Part shown: positions 1-6,100 of the stretch, piece by piece | How the letters are laid out: every line of letters begins with the position of its first letter | Numbering within the stretch: the stretch's first letter is position 1 | DNA from: Bacteroidota bacterium | GTDB taxonomy: Bacteria > Bacteroidota > Bacteroidia > Bacteroidales > VadinHA17 | NCBI GenBank assembly: GCA_030628785.1 | Contig: DAOVQI010000215.1 | Location: 1 to 6,100, forward strand | Length of the DNA stretch: 6,100 bases | Direction of reading: 5' to 3' | The notes under the pieces: generated by a model | The model's database searches: none | Told to the model about the DNA's origin: nothing | The model's input: only the letters and a program-made list of their open reading frames with translations | Position numbers and translations under genes: made by a program

Positions 1-45
1 ACAGTCGGCAGTCCACAGTCGGCAGTCCACAGTCGGCAGTCCACA
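1..45. repeat. Tandem 14-bp repeat built from CAGTCNN heptads
   Basis: Three exact copies of the 14-mer ACAGTCGGCAGTCC occupy 1-14, 15-28 and 29-42, followed by a 3-nt partial copy before an A-rich run. Each 14-mer is itself two heptads, CAGTCGG and CAGTCCA, so positions 2-43 hold six heptads in phase. The array starts at the window edge, so its true copy number is unknown. It is non-coding as far as can be seen. Repeats of this kind are probably dispersed in the genome (inference). Confidence 0.9.
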
Positions 46-72
46 AAAAAGTAAAAAGAAGTATAAATAGCC

Positions 73-107
73 CAGTCTACAGATTGCCGACTGCTAACTG
101 AAGATTG
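73..107. repeat. Degenerate heptad repeat block with strand switch
   Basis: Five heptads follow one another in phase: CAGTCTA, CAGATTG, CCGACTG, CTAACTG and AAGATTG. The first resembles the CAGTCNN unit at 2-43. The third, CCGACTG, is the exact reverse complement of CAGTCGG, and the last two also read as CAGTTAG and CAATCTT on the minus strand, so orientation changes within the block. It is separated from the first array by a 29-bp A-rich spacer (44-72). It looks like a diverged or inverted piece of the same repeat family. Confidence 0.6.
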
Positions 108-169
108 TCCACTTAAAAATGCAAAGTATAATGAAATTAGCCATTATCAAGCCATAAACATTGAACTTA

Positions 170-250
170 GCCACGCTGCAAGCGTGGCGATCTCATGAAC
201 GAAGTGAGTAAATTCCGATACATAGAACATAGCTTCGCAAAGTGCCTATG
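170..250. repeat. Hairpin-bearing, REP-like palindromic segment
   Basis: A perfect 8-bp inverted repeat, GCCACGCT (170-177) and AGCGTGGC (181-188), encloses a 3-nt loop. A second imperfect hairpin follows: CATAGCTT (228-235), loop CGCA, then AAG (240-242), a 3-nt bulge and CTATG (246-250). A short CTCA/TGAG pair (193-196 and 205-208) lies between them. No T-run follows the strong hairpin, so it is not a typical intrinsic terminator. Paired palindromes of this kind resemble REP/RAYT-type dispersed elements, but no transposase is in the window and copy number cannot be judged from one copy. Confidence 0.5.
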
Positions 251-281
251 CTAATTTTCTATACCAGATTATGAATGGTTT

Positions 282-311
282 TTTGAAAATTGTTTATTTT
301 TAGTATCTTGG
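282..311 (+). promoter_or_regulatory. Candidate Bacteroidota-type promoter for the SiaC-like gene
   Basis: A TTTG at 282-285 and TATCTTGG at 304-311 (one mismatch to TAnnTTTG) are separated by 18 nt, close to the 19-21 nt known for Bacteroidota sigma factor promoters. The start codon at 331 would give a short leader of roughly a dozen nucleotides. The surrounding DNA is very T-rich, so a chance match is possible. Confidence 0.3.
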
Positions 312-330
312 TTTTTTTTAATAGTGTATA

Positions 331-714
331 ATGGAAGATTTTGTTATCAAATCAACCCATCGAACTCCTTATGTTCATTTAAAGGATGGATTGATTCAAA
401 TTATCGGAAGGTCAATTCCTGAAAATCCATCTGTTTTTTATAAGCCTATTTACGATTGGATAGTTAATTATTCAAAAACTATGCATACCTATACTCAAAT
501 TGATCTTAATTTTGAATACATAAATACCAGCTCAACCAAATGGGTTTTCAATATGTTGAAGGTCCTTGGTAAAAAGCATGAAATAAAAGATATAATGAAA
601 ATAAACTGGTATTATGAAGAAGGCGATGATGATATGGCTGAACTCGGTAGAATTTTCAAATCCCTTGTAAAATCACCTTTTACCTTTATCAAAACAGAAG
701 AACAACCTGACTGA
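331..714 (+). CDS. SiaC-like (DUF1987) regulatory phosphoprotein
   Basis: This 127-residue protein matches the DUF1987/SiaC family in length and motifs. The core is FEYINTSSTKW at residues 61-71, where characterised SiaC proteins carry the phospho-acceptor threonine in an NTSS-type motif; here it would be Thr66. The C-terminal half has the family's acidic tract and following helix, WYYEEGDDD (93-101) and then KSPFTFI (114-120). In Pseudomonas aeruginosa, SiaC is phosphorylated by the kinase SiaB and dephosphorylated by SiaA, and the unphosphorylated form activates the diguanylate cyclase SiaD. A comparable partner-switching role here is inference, because no kinase, phosphatase or cyclase is encoded nearby. 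There is no signal peptide or membrane segment, so it is probably cytosolic. The ATG lacks a Shine-Dalgarno sequence and follows an A/T-rich tract, as is usual in Bacteroidota. It converges with the MutS-like gene, stop to stop across 10 bp. Confidence 0.85.
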   Translation: MEDFVIKSTHRTPYVHLKDGLIQIIGRSIPENPSVFYKPIYDWIVNYSKTMHTYTQIDLNFEYINTSSTKWVFNMLKVLGKKHEIKDIMKINWYYEEGDDDMAELGRIFKSLVKSPFTFIKTEEQPD

Positions 715-773
715 ATCTTTTCATTTACCCTTTCAAGTCATCCGGTTCAAGTAAAAACTGAATCTTTTCATTT
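710..773. repeat. 17-nt direct repeat spanning two convergent gene ends
   Basis: ACTGAATCTTTTCATTT occurs exactly at 710-726 and again at 757-773, a 47-nt offset. The first copy contains the TGA stop of the SiaC-like gene (712-714) and overlaps the TAA stop of the MutS-like gene (725-727 on the minus strand). The second lies inside the MutS-like reading frame and encodes part of KNEKIQF near its C-terminus. Identity over 17 nt this close together is unlikely by chance and points to a local duplication or a recombination junction. Confidence 0.85.
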
Positions 774-2083
774 TTTAAAATAAGCAATCCCAGTCTTTCT
801 TTTGAAAGCCCTTCATGCAATTGAAAACTAAATTCAGGTTTTCCGTTTTTTACCGTAGATTCAAAATATCTGAAAAAAACATTTTTGTATTTTTTGATAC
901 TATTCTCAAGTTCCAGAAGATGAGAAGAGAGGATAAAAATACTTGATTTCCATTTAACAAATCCATTGATTACAAGGATTGATCCGTCAAAAGCATCTTT
1001 TATGTTTGTTCCCTTGAATAATTCATCAAAAATCATAAAAGATTTGCTGTAATGTTTCAGTGTTTCGGCTGCTCTTTTTATACGAACCACCTCGCTGTAA
1101 AAATAGCTGTACCCTATGCTCAGATTATCGGTGGTATTCAAGCTGCTGAAAATACAATTGAAAGGAGTAAGCTTCATTGACTCAGCCGGAACACCCATGC
1201 CAAGATGAGCCAGGAAGACAGCAATTGCACAAGATTTTAAGAAAGTTGTTTTACCTGCCATATTGGGCCCGGTTAAAAACAGGAAATTTTGCCCTGAACC
1301 AAAGGATGTTGAATTTTTTACCGGCTTTTTTAAAAACAGGTGATAAACAAAATCAAACTCAAGAATTGCTTCATGGGCCTGGATGAATTCGGGGAATACC
1401 AATCTATATTCGGTTGTTGCATCAGCCATTGAAACCAGGCTATCCAGTTCATAAGTAAGATTAATAAGTCGCAACATTTCTTCCTTGTGGAGCTTCCTGA
1501 AGATTCTGTCATAAAAAAACAATGCGGAAAGAGGCCATGAATGATTAAAACCTTTTTTTAAAAGCTTTTGGAAATGACCCAGATTGAATATTTCATTCAA
1601 TTCCGAAAAGATATTTTGAAGATGGACAGGAACGTTATTGGATTGCTTTACGGAATAAAACTCAAATAAAAGCATAATAAACCGGATGGCATTTCGGGTG
1701 CCGTTATTAATGGTCTTCTGGTAATTCCTGAATTTTATGTGATATACAATTCCCTCAACAAAGATCCCGATTTTGCTTTCACTGGTAACAGGTTCAGCTT
1801 TTGAATAATAATAATACTCTACATGATCCATAATACGTTTGAATTTTCCCAGATCCCACTTATCCCTGTGTTTGATAATATATTTAACGGCTTCCTGGAT
1901 GTTTTGGATTTCCCTTAACTGATTTGGAGGGTTTCGGAACTTGCTTTTTAACAAGTCTTTCCCTCCCGGCGTTGTGGTACGATTAAGTATCTCGAATATA
2001 GTCTGCCCCGTTCCTTCAGGCCTGAGAATCTCAAGTTCGGTAATAGTTTGATAATCTAAATGCAAGGTTTGATTGTTTCTCAT
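725..2083 (-). CDS. Short MutS-related DNA-binding ATPase
   Basis: The 452-residue protein carries the MutS ATPase domain in its C-terminal half. Walker A is TGPNMAGKTT (271-280). The signature region runs from about 313 to 334 and includes DNLSIGYSYFYSEV. Walker B is FMIFDELF (349-356) with Asp353 and Glu354, followed by GTN, and the switch-type histidine is in SSHLLEL (386-392). All ATPase motifs look intact. The N-terminus begins directly with core/lever-like sequence (TIFEILNRTTTPGGKDLL, 28-45), so the mismatch-recognition domain with its Phe-X-Glu motif and the connector domain of MutS are absent. At this length it is a member of the short MutS-like group seen in Bacteroidota, not a truncated mutS: the frame is open and the first ATG sits just ahead of the conserved start. 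Its substrate is unknown; recombination intermediates or branched DNA are possibilities only. It is cytosolic and probably dimeric, by analogy with MutS. No Shine-Dalgarno sequence is seen. Confidence 0.85.
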   Translation of the reverse strand: MRNNQTLHLDYQTITELEILRPEGTGQTIFEILNRTTTPGGKDLLKSKFRNPPNQLREIQNIQEAVKYIIKHRDKWDLGKFKRIMDHVEYYYYSKAEPVTSESKIGIFVEGIVYHIKFRNYQKTINNGTRNAIRFIMLLFEFYSVKQSNNVPVHLQNIFSELNEIFNLGHFQKLLKKGFNHSWPLSALFFYDRIFRKLHKEEMLRLINLTYELDSLVSMADATTEYRLVFPEFIQAHEAILEFDFVYHLFLKKPVKNSTSFGSGQNFLFLTGPNMAGKTTFLKSCAIAVFLAHLGMGVPAESMKLTPFNCIFSSLNTTDNLSIGYSYFYSEVVRIKRAAETLKHYSKSFMIFDELFKGTNIKDAFDGSILVINGFVKWKSSIFILSSHLLELENSIKKYKNVFFRYFESTVKNGKPEFSFQLHEGLSKERLGLLILKNEKIQFLLEPDDLKG

Positions 2084-2196
2084 TACAAGTATTTCAACGG
2101 GTTGTTATTTAAGGAAACGATTGAAGAAACCGGAGCAACAGACCTGATCTTTCCGGAAATAAAAAAGTTACACATATGTTTCATGGTTTTTGACTT

Positions 2197-2228
2197 TAAA
2201 TTTATGGTTTTTATGAGAATATTTCAAA
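2197..2228 (-). promoter_or_regulatory. Candidate promoter for the MutS-like gene
   Basis: On the minus strand, TTTG (2225-2228) is followed after exactly 20 nt by TAAATTTA (2197-2204), one mismatch from the Bacteroidota -7 element TAnnTTTG. The spacing is ideal. It lies between the palindrome cluster and the MutS-like start and would give a leader of about 100 nt, making the gene independent of the permease transcript. AT-rich context makes a chance match possible. Confidence 0.35.
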
Positions 2229-2235
2229 CTGGCTT

Positions 2236-2336
2236 CTCGTCAGACGACTTCAGATCGTCGGACGAGTTAATAGGAAGCTCTTTTAACTCGTACACAACCT
2301 CTCTAAGTCGGGGTACGAAATTTAAGATGAGAGGTT
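2236..2336. repeat. Chain of overlapping inverted repeats (REP-like element)
   Basis: Four inverted repeats lie in 101 bp. D: 2236-2247 with 2255-2266, 11 of 12 pairs, 7-nt loop. C: ACGAGTTAA (2262-2270) with TTAACTCGT (2283-2291), 9 perfect pairs. B: TCGTAC (2288-2293) with GTACGA (2313-2318). A: AACCTCTC (2296-2303) with GAGAGGTT (2329-2336). D and C share 2262-2266, C and B share 2288-2291, and B and A interleave like a pseudoknot. The permease stop codon (2335-2337) touches the outermost arm. The segment fills most of the gap between two genes on the same strand. It may be a dispersed palindromic element, and transcripts reading out of the permease could fold it. It lacks a terminal T-run on the minus strand, so simple terminator function is not supported. 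Confidence 0.65.
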
Positions 2337-4707
2337 ATTCACATTTTAGAGCATCGGCAGGATTGGTTAATGCTGCTTTAATGGCTTGAAAGCTTACGGT
2401 AAAAAGTGCGATCAACAAAGCCAAAACAGCGGCTAAAGCAAAAACCCACCAGCTCAAAGATGTGCGGTATGCATAATCCTGCAGCCATTGTCTCATGAAA
2501 TACCAGGCTACAGGTGAGGCAATAAAAATAGATATAATTACTAAAACTGAGAATTCGGTTGATAACAAAATAACAATCCTGGAAACGGTTGCTCCCATTG
2601 TTTTGCGGATTCCGATCTCTTTTGTTCGTTGTTCAGCTGTAAAAGAGGCCAGTCCTAAAAGCCCAAGACATGCAATAAAAATAGCAATGATGGCAAAATA
2701 TTTCAATAATGCTCCCATTCTTTCTTCGGTCCGGTACATGCGGTCGAAATCTTCATCCAGGAAACTGTAATCGAACGGATAGCCGGGCATAATTTTTCCC
2801 CAGGTTTTTTTCAGATAATCCATTGCTTTTGGAACTTCATCGGGTTGGATTCTTACCAATATGTAACTTAGCCATTCTATTGGTGCAACGACTATAGCAA
2901 GAGGCTCAATCCTGGAACGAACCGGTTGATAATGAAAGTTTTTCATTACCCCGATTATCTGGCCATGAAATCCCATAAAAGAAAATCTTTTCCCCACCGC
3001 ATCATCTGTACCCATGATCTTTTCTACTTCTTCGTTTATCAAGAAATTTGCAATGGTATCGTGTGGAGCATCACTTGTGATATCTCTTGAAAAAGCACGC
3101 CCCGATTTCATTTCAATCTGAAGGGTTTTTATATAATCGAAATCCACACCATGTGTGCCGATTAAAACCCTGAGTTCAGGATCCTTTCCTTCCCAATCGG
3201 CTCCACTGGAATTACTTCCAATATGTGAAGGCCGGTGTGATGAAGCAGTAACACTTAAAATCCGGGAATCTTTAAGGAATTCATTTTTAATAGTCTCGTA
3301 TGATTTTTTTATCTCACCACGCATAGGTATATATAGCAAATGGTCCTTATTAAAGCCTATCTTCTTGTTTCTCATATAGTTTAGCTGGCTATATACCACG
3401 ATGGTTCCTATAATTAAGAAAATAGAGAGGGTGAACTGGATAACCACAAGAACTTTTCTCAATAAGCCACGTTTTGAACCGGAGCTCAGATCACCTTTTA
3501 AAACTTTAACCGGTTGAAAGGATGATAGAAATAAAGCAGGGTAACTCCCTGCCAGAAAGCCGGTTATAATTGCAACGATTATTGTTCCGATAATAAATTC
3601 CGGTTTTAATAAAATATTTGCTGAAATTTCTTTCCCTGAAATAGTATTAAAAACCCCGATGAATAAAGAAACCAGGATGATAGCCAATAATAAGGAGATG
3701 ATAGTAAGGATAAAAGATTCACCAAAGAATTGGTTAATAATGTTTTTTCTTTTTCCTCCAACCACCTTTCGAATTCCTATTTCTTTAGCCCTGTTTGCTG
3801 ACCGGGCTGTAGACAGATTCATAAAATTGATGCAGGCAATCAGCAGAATAAAAATGGCAATGGCTGAGAAGATATATACAAATTGGATGGCCCCCGGAGA
3901 ATGACCGTATCCAAAGTAGCTGTAAAGATGAACTTTTGTAAAAGGTGCAATCATATAATCTGTTGTGGTTTCGGGAAAATGGGCACGCACAACCCGTGTG
4001 AGTTTCGCATTCACTGAGTCGGTTGGACTATTCTCGTAAAGTTTCACAAAAGTACGAATTGAGTTGGTTCCCCAACTGTCTGTATACCAGTCTCTTGTTT
4101 CTATGAATTCGAAAGGCACCAGCATTTCAAATTCCAGGATGGTATTCTTTGGCAGTTTTTTTAAAATTCCCGTTACCTTGAAATCATATTGGTTGTTTAC
4201 CCGGAAATTTTTTCCCATGGGTTCTTCTTTTCCGAAATATTTTTCGGCTATTTCTTCCGTGATGACGATGGAGTAAGGTTCCTCGAGTGCCGTTTCAGGG
4301 TTGCCCTGTTTTAGCGGGAATTTAAACATTTTCAGAAAGGACGGGTCTACAGCCTGGATATCATCTCCAAAAAATGAATTTTCCCCATATCGAAAGAGCA
4401 ATCCCCCTGTACCGGCATATCTTGTTGCTTCCTCGATTTCAGGGATCTTTTCTCTCCATACCGGTCCGGAAACATACGGAGTTACATTTACATGGTATAC
4501 TTCCCCTGAATAATACTGGTCTTGTTCAACACGGTAAAGCATAGAAGCATTGGGGTGAAATTTATCAAAACTGAGTTCGTCCTGAACCCAGAGAAGGATC
4601 AAAAGGGTACAAGCCAATCCGATGGAAAGGCCTGAAATGTTGATTATGGAAAATCCTTTTTGACGGAAAATGTTGCGTAAGGCAACAAGCAGGTAATTTT
4701 TTATCAT
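2335..4707 (-). CDS. MacB/FtsX-type ABC transporter permease, eight TM segments
   Basis: The 790-residue protein is a tandem MacB-core/FtsX permease of the usual Bacteroidota length. TM1 is at about 20-42, followed by a first periplasmic core domain (about 45-270), TM2-4 (about 272-296, 330-354 and 370-395), TM5 (about 417-440), a second periplasmic core (about 445-665), and TM6-8 (about 668-690, 715-738 and 752-775). Each FtsX unit carries the cytoplasmic coupling motif: ANRAKEIGIRKVVGG (304-318) and EQRTKEIGIRKTMGA (692-706). The end AALTNPADALKCE is typical of the family. Such proteins sit in the inner membrane and pair with a LolD/MacB-like ATPase to drive export or mechanical work in the periplasm; the substrate is unknown. 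No ATPase gene lies in the window. The start at 4707 matches the usual N-terminus (MIKNYLLVALRNIFRQKGFS) and lies 17 bp after the antiporter stop, suggesting co-transcription. Confidence 0.9.
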   Translation of the reverse strand: MIKNYLLVALRNIFRQKGFSIINISGLSIGLACTLLILLWVQDELSFDKFHPNASMLYRVEQDQYYSGEVYHVNVTPYVSGPVWREKIPEIEEATRYAGTGGLLFRYGENSFFGDDIQAVDPSFLKMFKFPLKQGNPETALEEPYSIVITEEIAEKYFGKEEPMGKNFRVNNQYDFKVTGILKKLPKNTILEFEMLVPFEFIETRDWYTDSWGTNSIRTFVKLYENSPTDSVNAKLTRVVRAHFPETTTDYMIAPFTKVHLYSYFGYGHSPGAIQFVYIFSAIAIFILLIACINFMNLSTARSANRAKEIGIRKVVGGKRKNIINQFFGESFILTIISLLLAIILVSLFIGVFNTISGKEISANILLKPEFIIGTIIVAIITGFLAGSYPALFLSSFQPVKVLKGDLSSGSKRGLLRKVLVVIQFTLSIFLIIGTIVVYSQLNYMRNKKIGFNKDHLLYIPMRGEIKKSYETIKNEFLKDSRILSVTASSHRPSHIGSNSSGADWEGKDPELRVLIGTHGVDFDYIKTLQIEMKSGRAFSRDITSDAPHDTIANFLINEEVEKIMGTDDAVGKRFSFMGFHGQIIGVMKNFHYQPVRSRIEPLAIVVAPIEWLSYILVRIQPDEVPKAMDYLKKTWGKIMPGYPFDYSFLDEDFDRMYRTEERMGALLKYFAIIAIFIACLGLLGLASFTAEQRTKEIGIRKTMGATVSRIVILLSTEFSVLVIISIFIASPVAWYFMRQWLQDYAYRTSLSWWVFALAAVLALLIALFTVSFQAIKAALTNPADALKCE

Positions 4708-4724
4708 TGGGTAGTGTGGTTTAT

Positions 4725-6044
4725 TTAAATAAAAATAAAACTGGCTAAAATAAATAGCGGAAGAAGCACAATCAATGAAAAACCGTACATATATCTAAAG
4801 AAATGAGGCATTTTAATATCATTGTTTTCGGCTATTGCTTTTACCATAAAATTCGGACCATTTCCAATATATGTCATACTGCCAAAGAAAACTGACCCTA
4901 CTGAAATTGCAATGAGCAATGAAACGGGAATGCCCGCGATCAACGCATCTCCGGCAAACAGGGTGGCAAACTGATCCTGAAGTCCCAGGGCTAAAGAGTG
5001 CAAGGATACTGCAGTTGGAGCATTGTCCAGAAAACTACTTAATGTACCGGTAACGAAATAGAACTGAGTTGGTGTTTCAATTCCCATATGTGCAGCATTT
5101 TGTTGCAGGTATAACAATGCAGGAGTCATAGTTGCAAATATACCCAGGAACAAGAATGCTACTTCAATAATTGGTCCCCAGGTAAAATTATTAGACATTC
5201 GGTGGCTGATCGGAGAAAACACCAATGATAAAATAGCCATTAACAGGATAGCTCCCTCACGAATAAACTTAAGGTAATGATAGTGCTCAATAGCCGGAAT
5301 AAATTGTTTATTCAAAAAGGCAACAGATAATACAACGCCACCCAGCCATATAAAATTCAATTTCCCTCGTAAACGAATTGGCATTTTCATTTCAAGGTCA
5401 TGCTGAATGTCTTCAGGGGCTTCTCTTTTGTAAAAGTACAAATCAACCATATAATAGACCAATAACAACGAAATATTGATAAATAACCATTCGGGTAATA
5501 ATCCAAAAAACCAGGTAAAGGGAGCTCCTCTCAGGTAAAGAAGGAAAAGGGGCGGATCTCCAAGCGGTGTTAATAAACCCCCACAATTAGCAACAATTGC
5601 AATAAAGAAAAGAACAGTATGAACTTTGTTTTTACGTTCTGCGTTAGTAACCAGTAGAGGCCGGATAAGTATCATAGCTGCCCCGGTTGTTCCCATAAAT
5701 GATGCCAGGATGGCTCCAATACCTAAGAACAAGGTGTTTATACCTGGTTTGGACTGGATGAAACCAGTTAGCAAAATACCCCCGGTAATGACAAAAAGTG
5801 CACCAAGCAATATAATAAACGGAATGTAATCAAAAAGCATCTGATGTATCAGTTCATGTGAGAATCCTTTTAATAATAAAAATATAGCTGTAGGAATTCC
5901 CAATATCAACGACAGGATCATTTTTGTACTGTTTTTTTCCCATTGGTGGTGAAAGAAGATTGGGCCTATTGCAATACCCAAAAGCATTAAAAGGAAAGGA
6001 GTAATTGTGTATAGCTCAATTGTGTGGTGTACTTCATGTCCCAT
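4725..6044 (-). CDS. NhaD-like sodium:proton antiporter (ion transporter superfamily)
   Basis: A 439-residue, strongly hydrophobic inner-membrane protein with roughly 11-12 helices. Family-type re-entrant/substrate motifs occur in both halves: MGTTGAAMILIRPLL (117-131) and ANCGGLLTPLGDPPLFLLY (152-170) in the first, then SSFLDNAPTAV (336-346) and GSMTYIGNGPNFMVKAIAE (388-406) in the second. These place it in the ion transporter (IT) superfamily, with the NhaD / CitMHS-like branch the best fit. Annotated relatives are called sodium:proton antiporter or putative citrate transporter, so the ion is likely Na+/H+ but a carboxylate substrate is not excluded. A hydrophilic stretch at about 203-228 probably forms the central cytoplasmic loop between the halves. 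The ATG at 6044 is the only reasonable start: an in-frame stop lies a few codons upstream with no other ATG between. It is the first gene before the permease and probably heads a two-gene transcript. Confidence 0.8.
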   Translation of the reverse strand: MGHEVHHTIELYTITPFLLMLLGIAIGPIFFHHQWEKNSTKMILSLILGIPTAIFLLLKGFSHELIHQMLFDYIPFIILLGALFVITGGILLTGFIQSKPGINTLFLGIGAILASFMGTTGAAMILIRPLLVTNAERKNKVHTVLFFIAIVANCGGLLTPLGDPPLFLLYLRGAPFTWFFGLLPEWLFINISLLLVYYMVDLYFYKREAPEDIQHDLEMKMPIRLRGKLNFIWLGGVVLSVAFLNKQFIPAIEHYHYLKFIREGAILLMAILSLVFSPISHRMSNNFTWGPIIEVAFLFLGIFATMTPALLYLQQNAAHMGIETPTQFYFVTGTLSSFLDNAPTAVSLHSLALGLQDQFATLFAGDALIAGIPVSLLIAISVGSVFFGSMTYIGNGPNFMVKAIAENNDIKMPHFFRYMYGFSLIVLLPLFILASFIFI

Positions 6045-6100
6045 ATAATCCGGTTTTTTAAAACTTTAGCTGCTAAAATAAATAAATCTTGAGAATATGA

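Noticed and set aside
1..107. CRISPR array
   Set aside because: The repeat unit is 7/14 bp with no unique spacers of 25-45 bp between regular repeats, and no cas gene is present.
170..188. Intrinsic terminator reading from the hairpin
   Set aside because: The stem is strong but no T-run follows on either strand, and no gene end lies next to it within the window.
1177..1512. Open frames inside the MutS-like gene (plus 1177-1386, minus 1330-1512)
   Set aside because: They overlap intact, motif-bearing coding sequence in another frame and show no recognisable protein features.
2130..2156. Short CCGGA/TCCGG inverted repeat in the leader of the MutS-like gene
   Set aside because: Only 5 pairs across a 17-nt loop, which is readily expected by chance.
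2060..2389. A 109-codon open frame on the plus strand across the intergenic gap
   Set aside because: It starts antisense inside the MutS-like gene, runs through the palindrome chain, ends antisense in the permease, and its product has no domain-like character. Its openness is explained by the repeat element.
2495..4513. Five plus-strand open frames of 70-91 codons antisense to the permease
   Set aside because: All are shadows of the 790-residue permease frame; the protein is continuous with intact FtsX motifs at both ends.
5626..5829. A 67-codon plus-strand open frame antisense to the antiporter
   Set aside because: It is a shadow of conserved transmembrane coding sequence.
6045..6100. Promoter for the antiporter gene
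   Set aside because: One weak TAnnTTTG-like match exists on the minus strand, but no TTTG at the right distance is seen before the window ends, so it cannot be supported.

Overview
The window looks like the chromosome of an AT-rich member of the Bacteroidota, probably an environmental or gut-type Bacteroidia or Flavobacteriia relative. The grounds are the protein types (an eight-helix MacB/FtsX-like permease with paired FtsX motifs, a short MutS-like ATPase, a DUF1987/SiaC protein and an NhaD-like antiporter), starts without Shine-Dalgarno sequences, candidate promoters of the TTTG / TAnnTTTG type, and repeat-rich intergenic DNA. The assignment rests on protein style and signals, not on a marker gene.

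Layout. Positions 1-330 carry no gene. They hold a 7-bp-based repeat (CAGTCNN heptads, truncated by the left edge), a strand-switched second block of the same heptads, and a hairpin-bearing segment (170-250). Positions 331-714 (+) encode a SiaC-like (DUF1987) regulatory phosphoprotein. It converges with 725-2083 (-), a MutS-related ATPase without the mismatch-reading N-terminal domain; the stops are 10 bp apart and a 17-nt direct repeat spans the two gene ends. Positions 2084-2334 are intergenic and contain a chain of overlapping inverted repeats (2236-2336) plus a candidate promoter for the MutS-like gene. Positions 2335-4707 (-) encode a large MacB/FtsX-type ABC transporter permease. Positions 4725-6044 (-) encode an NhaD-like ion transporter whose stop lies 17 bp before the permease start. 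The last 56 bp are the start of its upstream region.

How the genes work together. The antiporter and permease are probably co-transcribed because of the 17-bp gap, but no shared function is evident. The MutS-like gene lies on the same strand but is separated by 251 bp with its own candidate promoter, so it is probably a separate unit. The SiaC-like gene is transcribed towards the others, and no kinase, phosphatase or diguanylate cyclase partner is present in the window.

No clearly new multi-gene system is visible. The parts most worth a second look are the non-coding ones: the interleaved palindromes at 2236-2336, the strand-switching heptad repeats at 1-107, and the direct repeat at the convergent gene ends.
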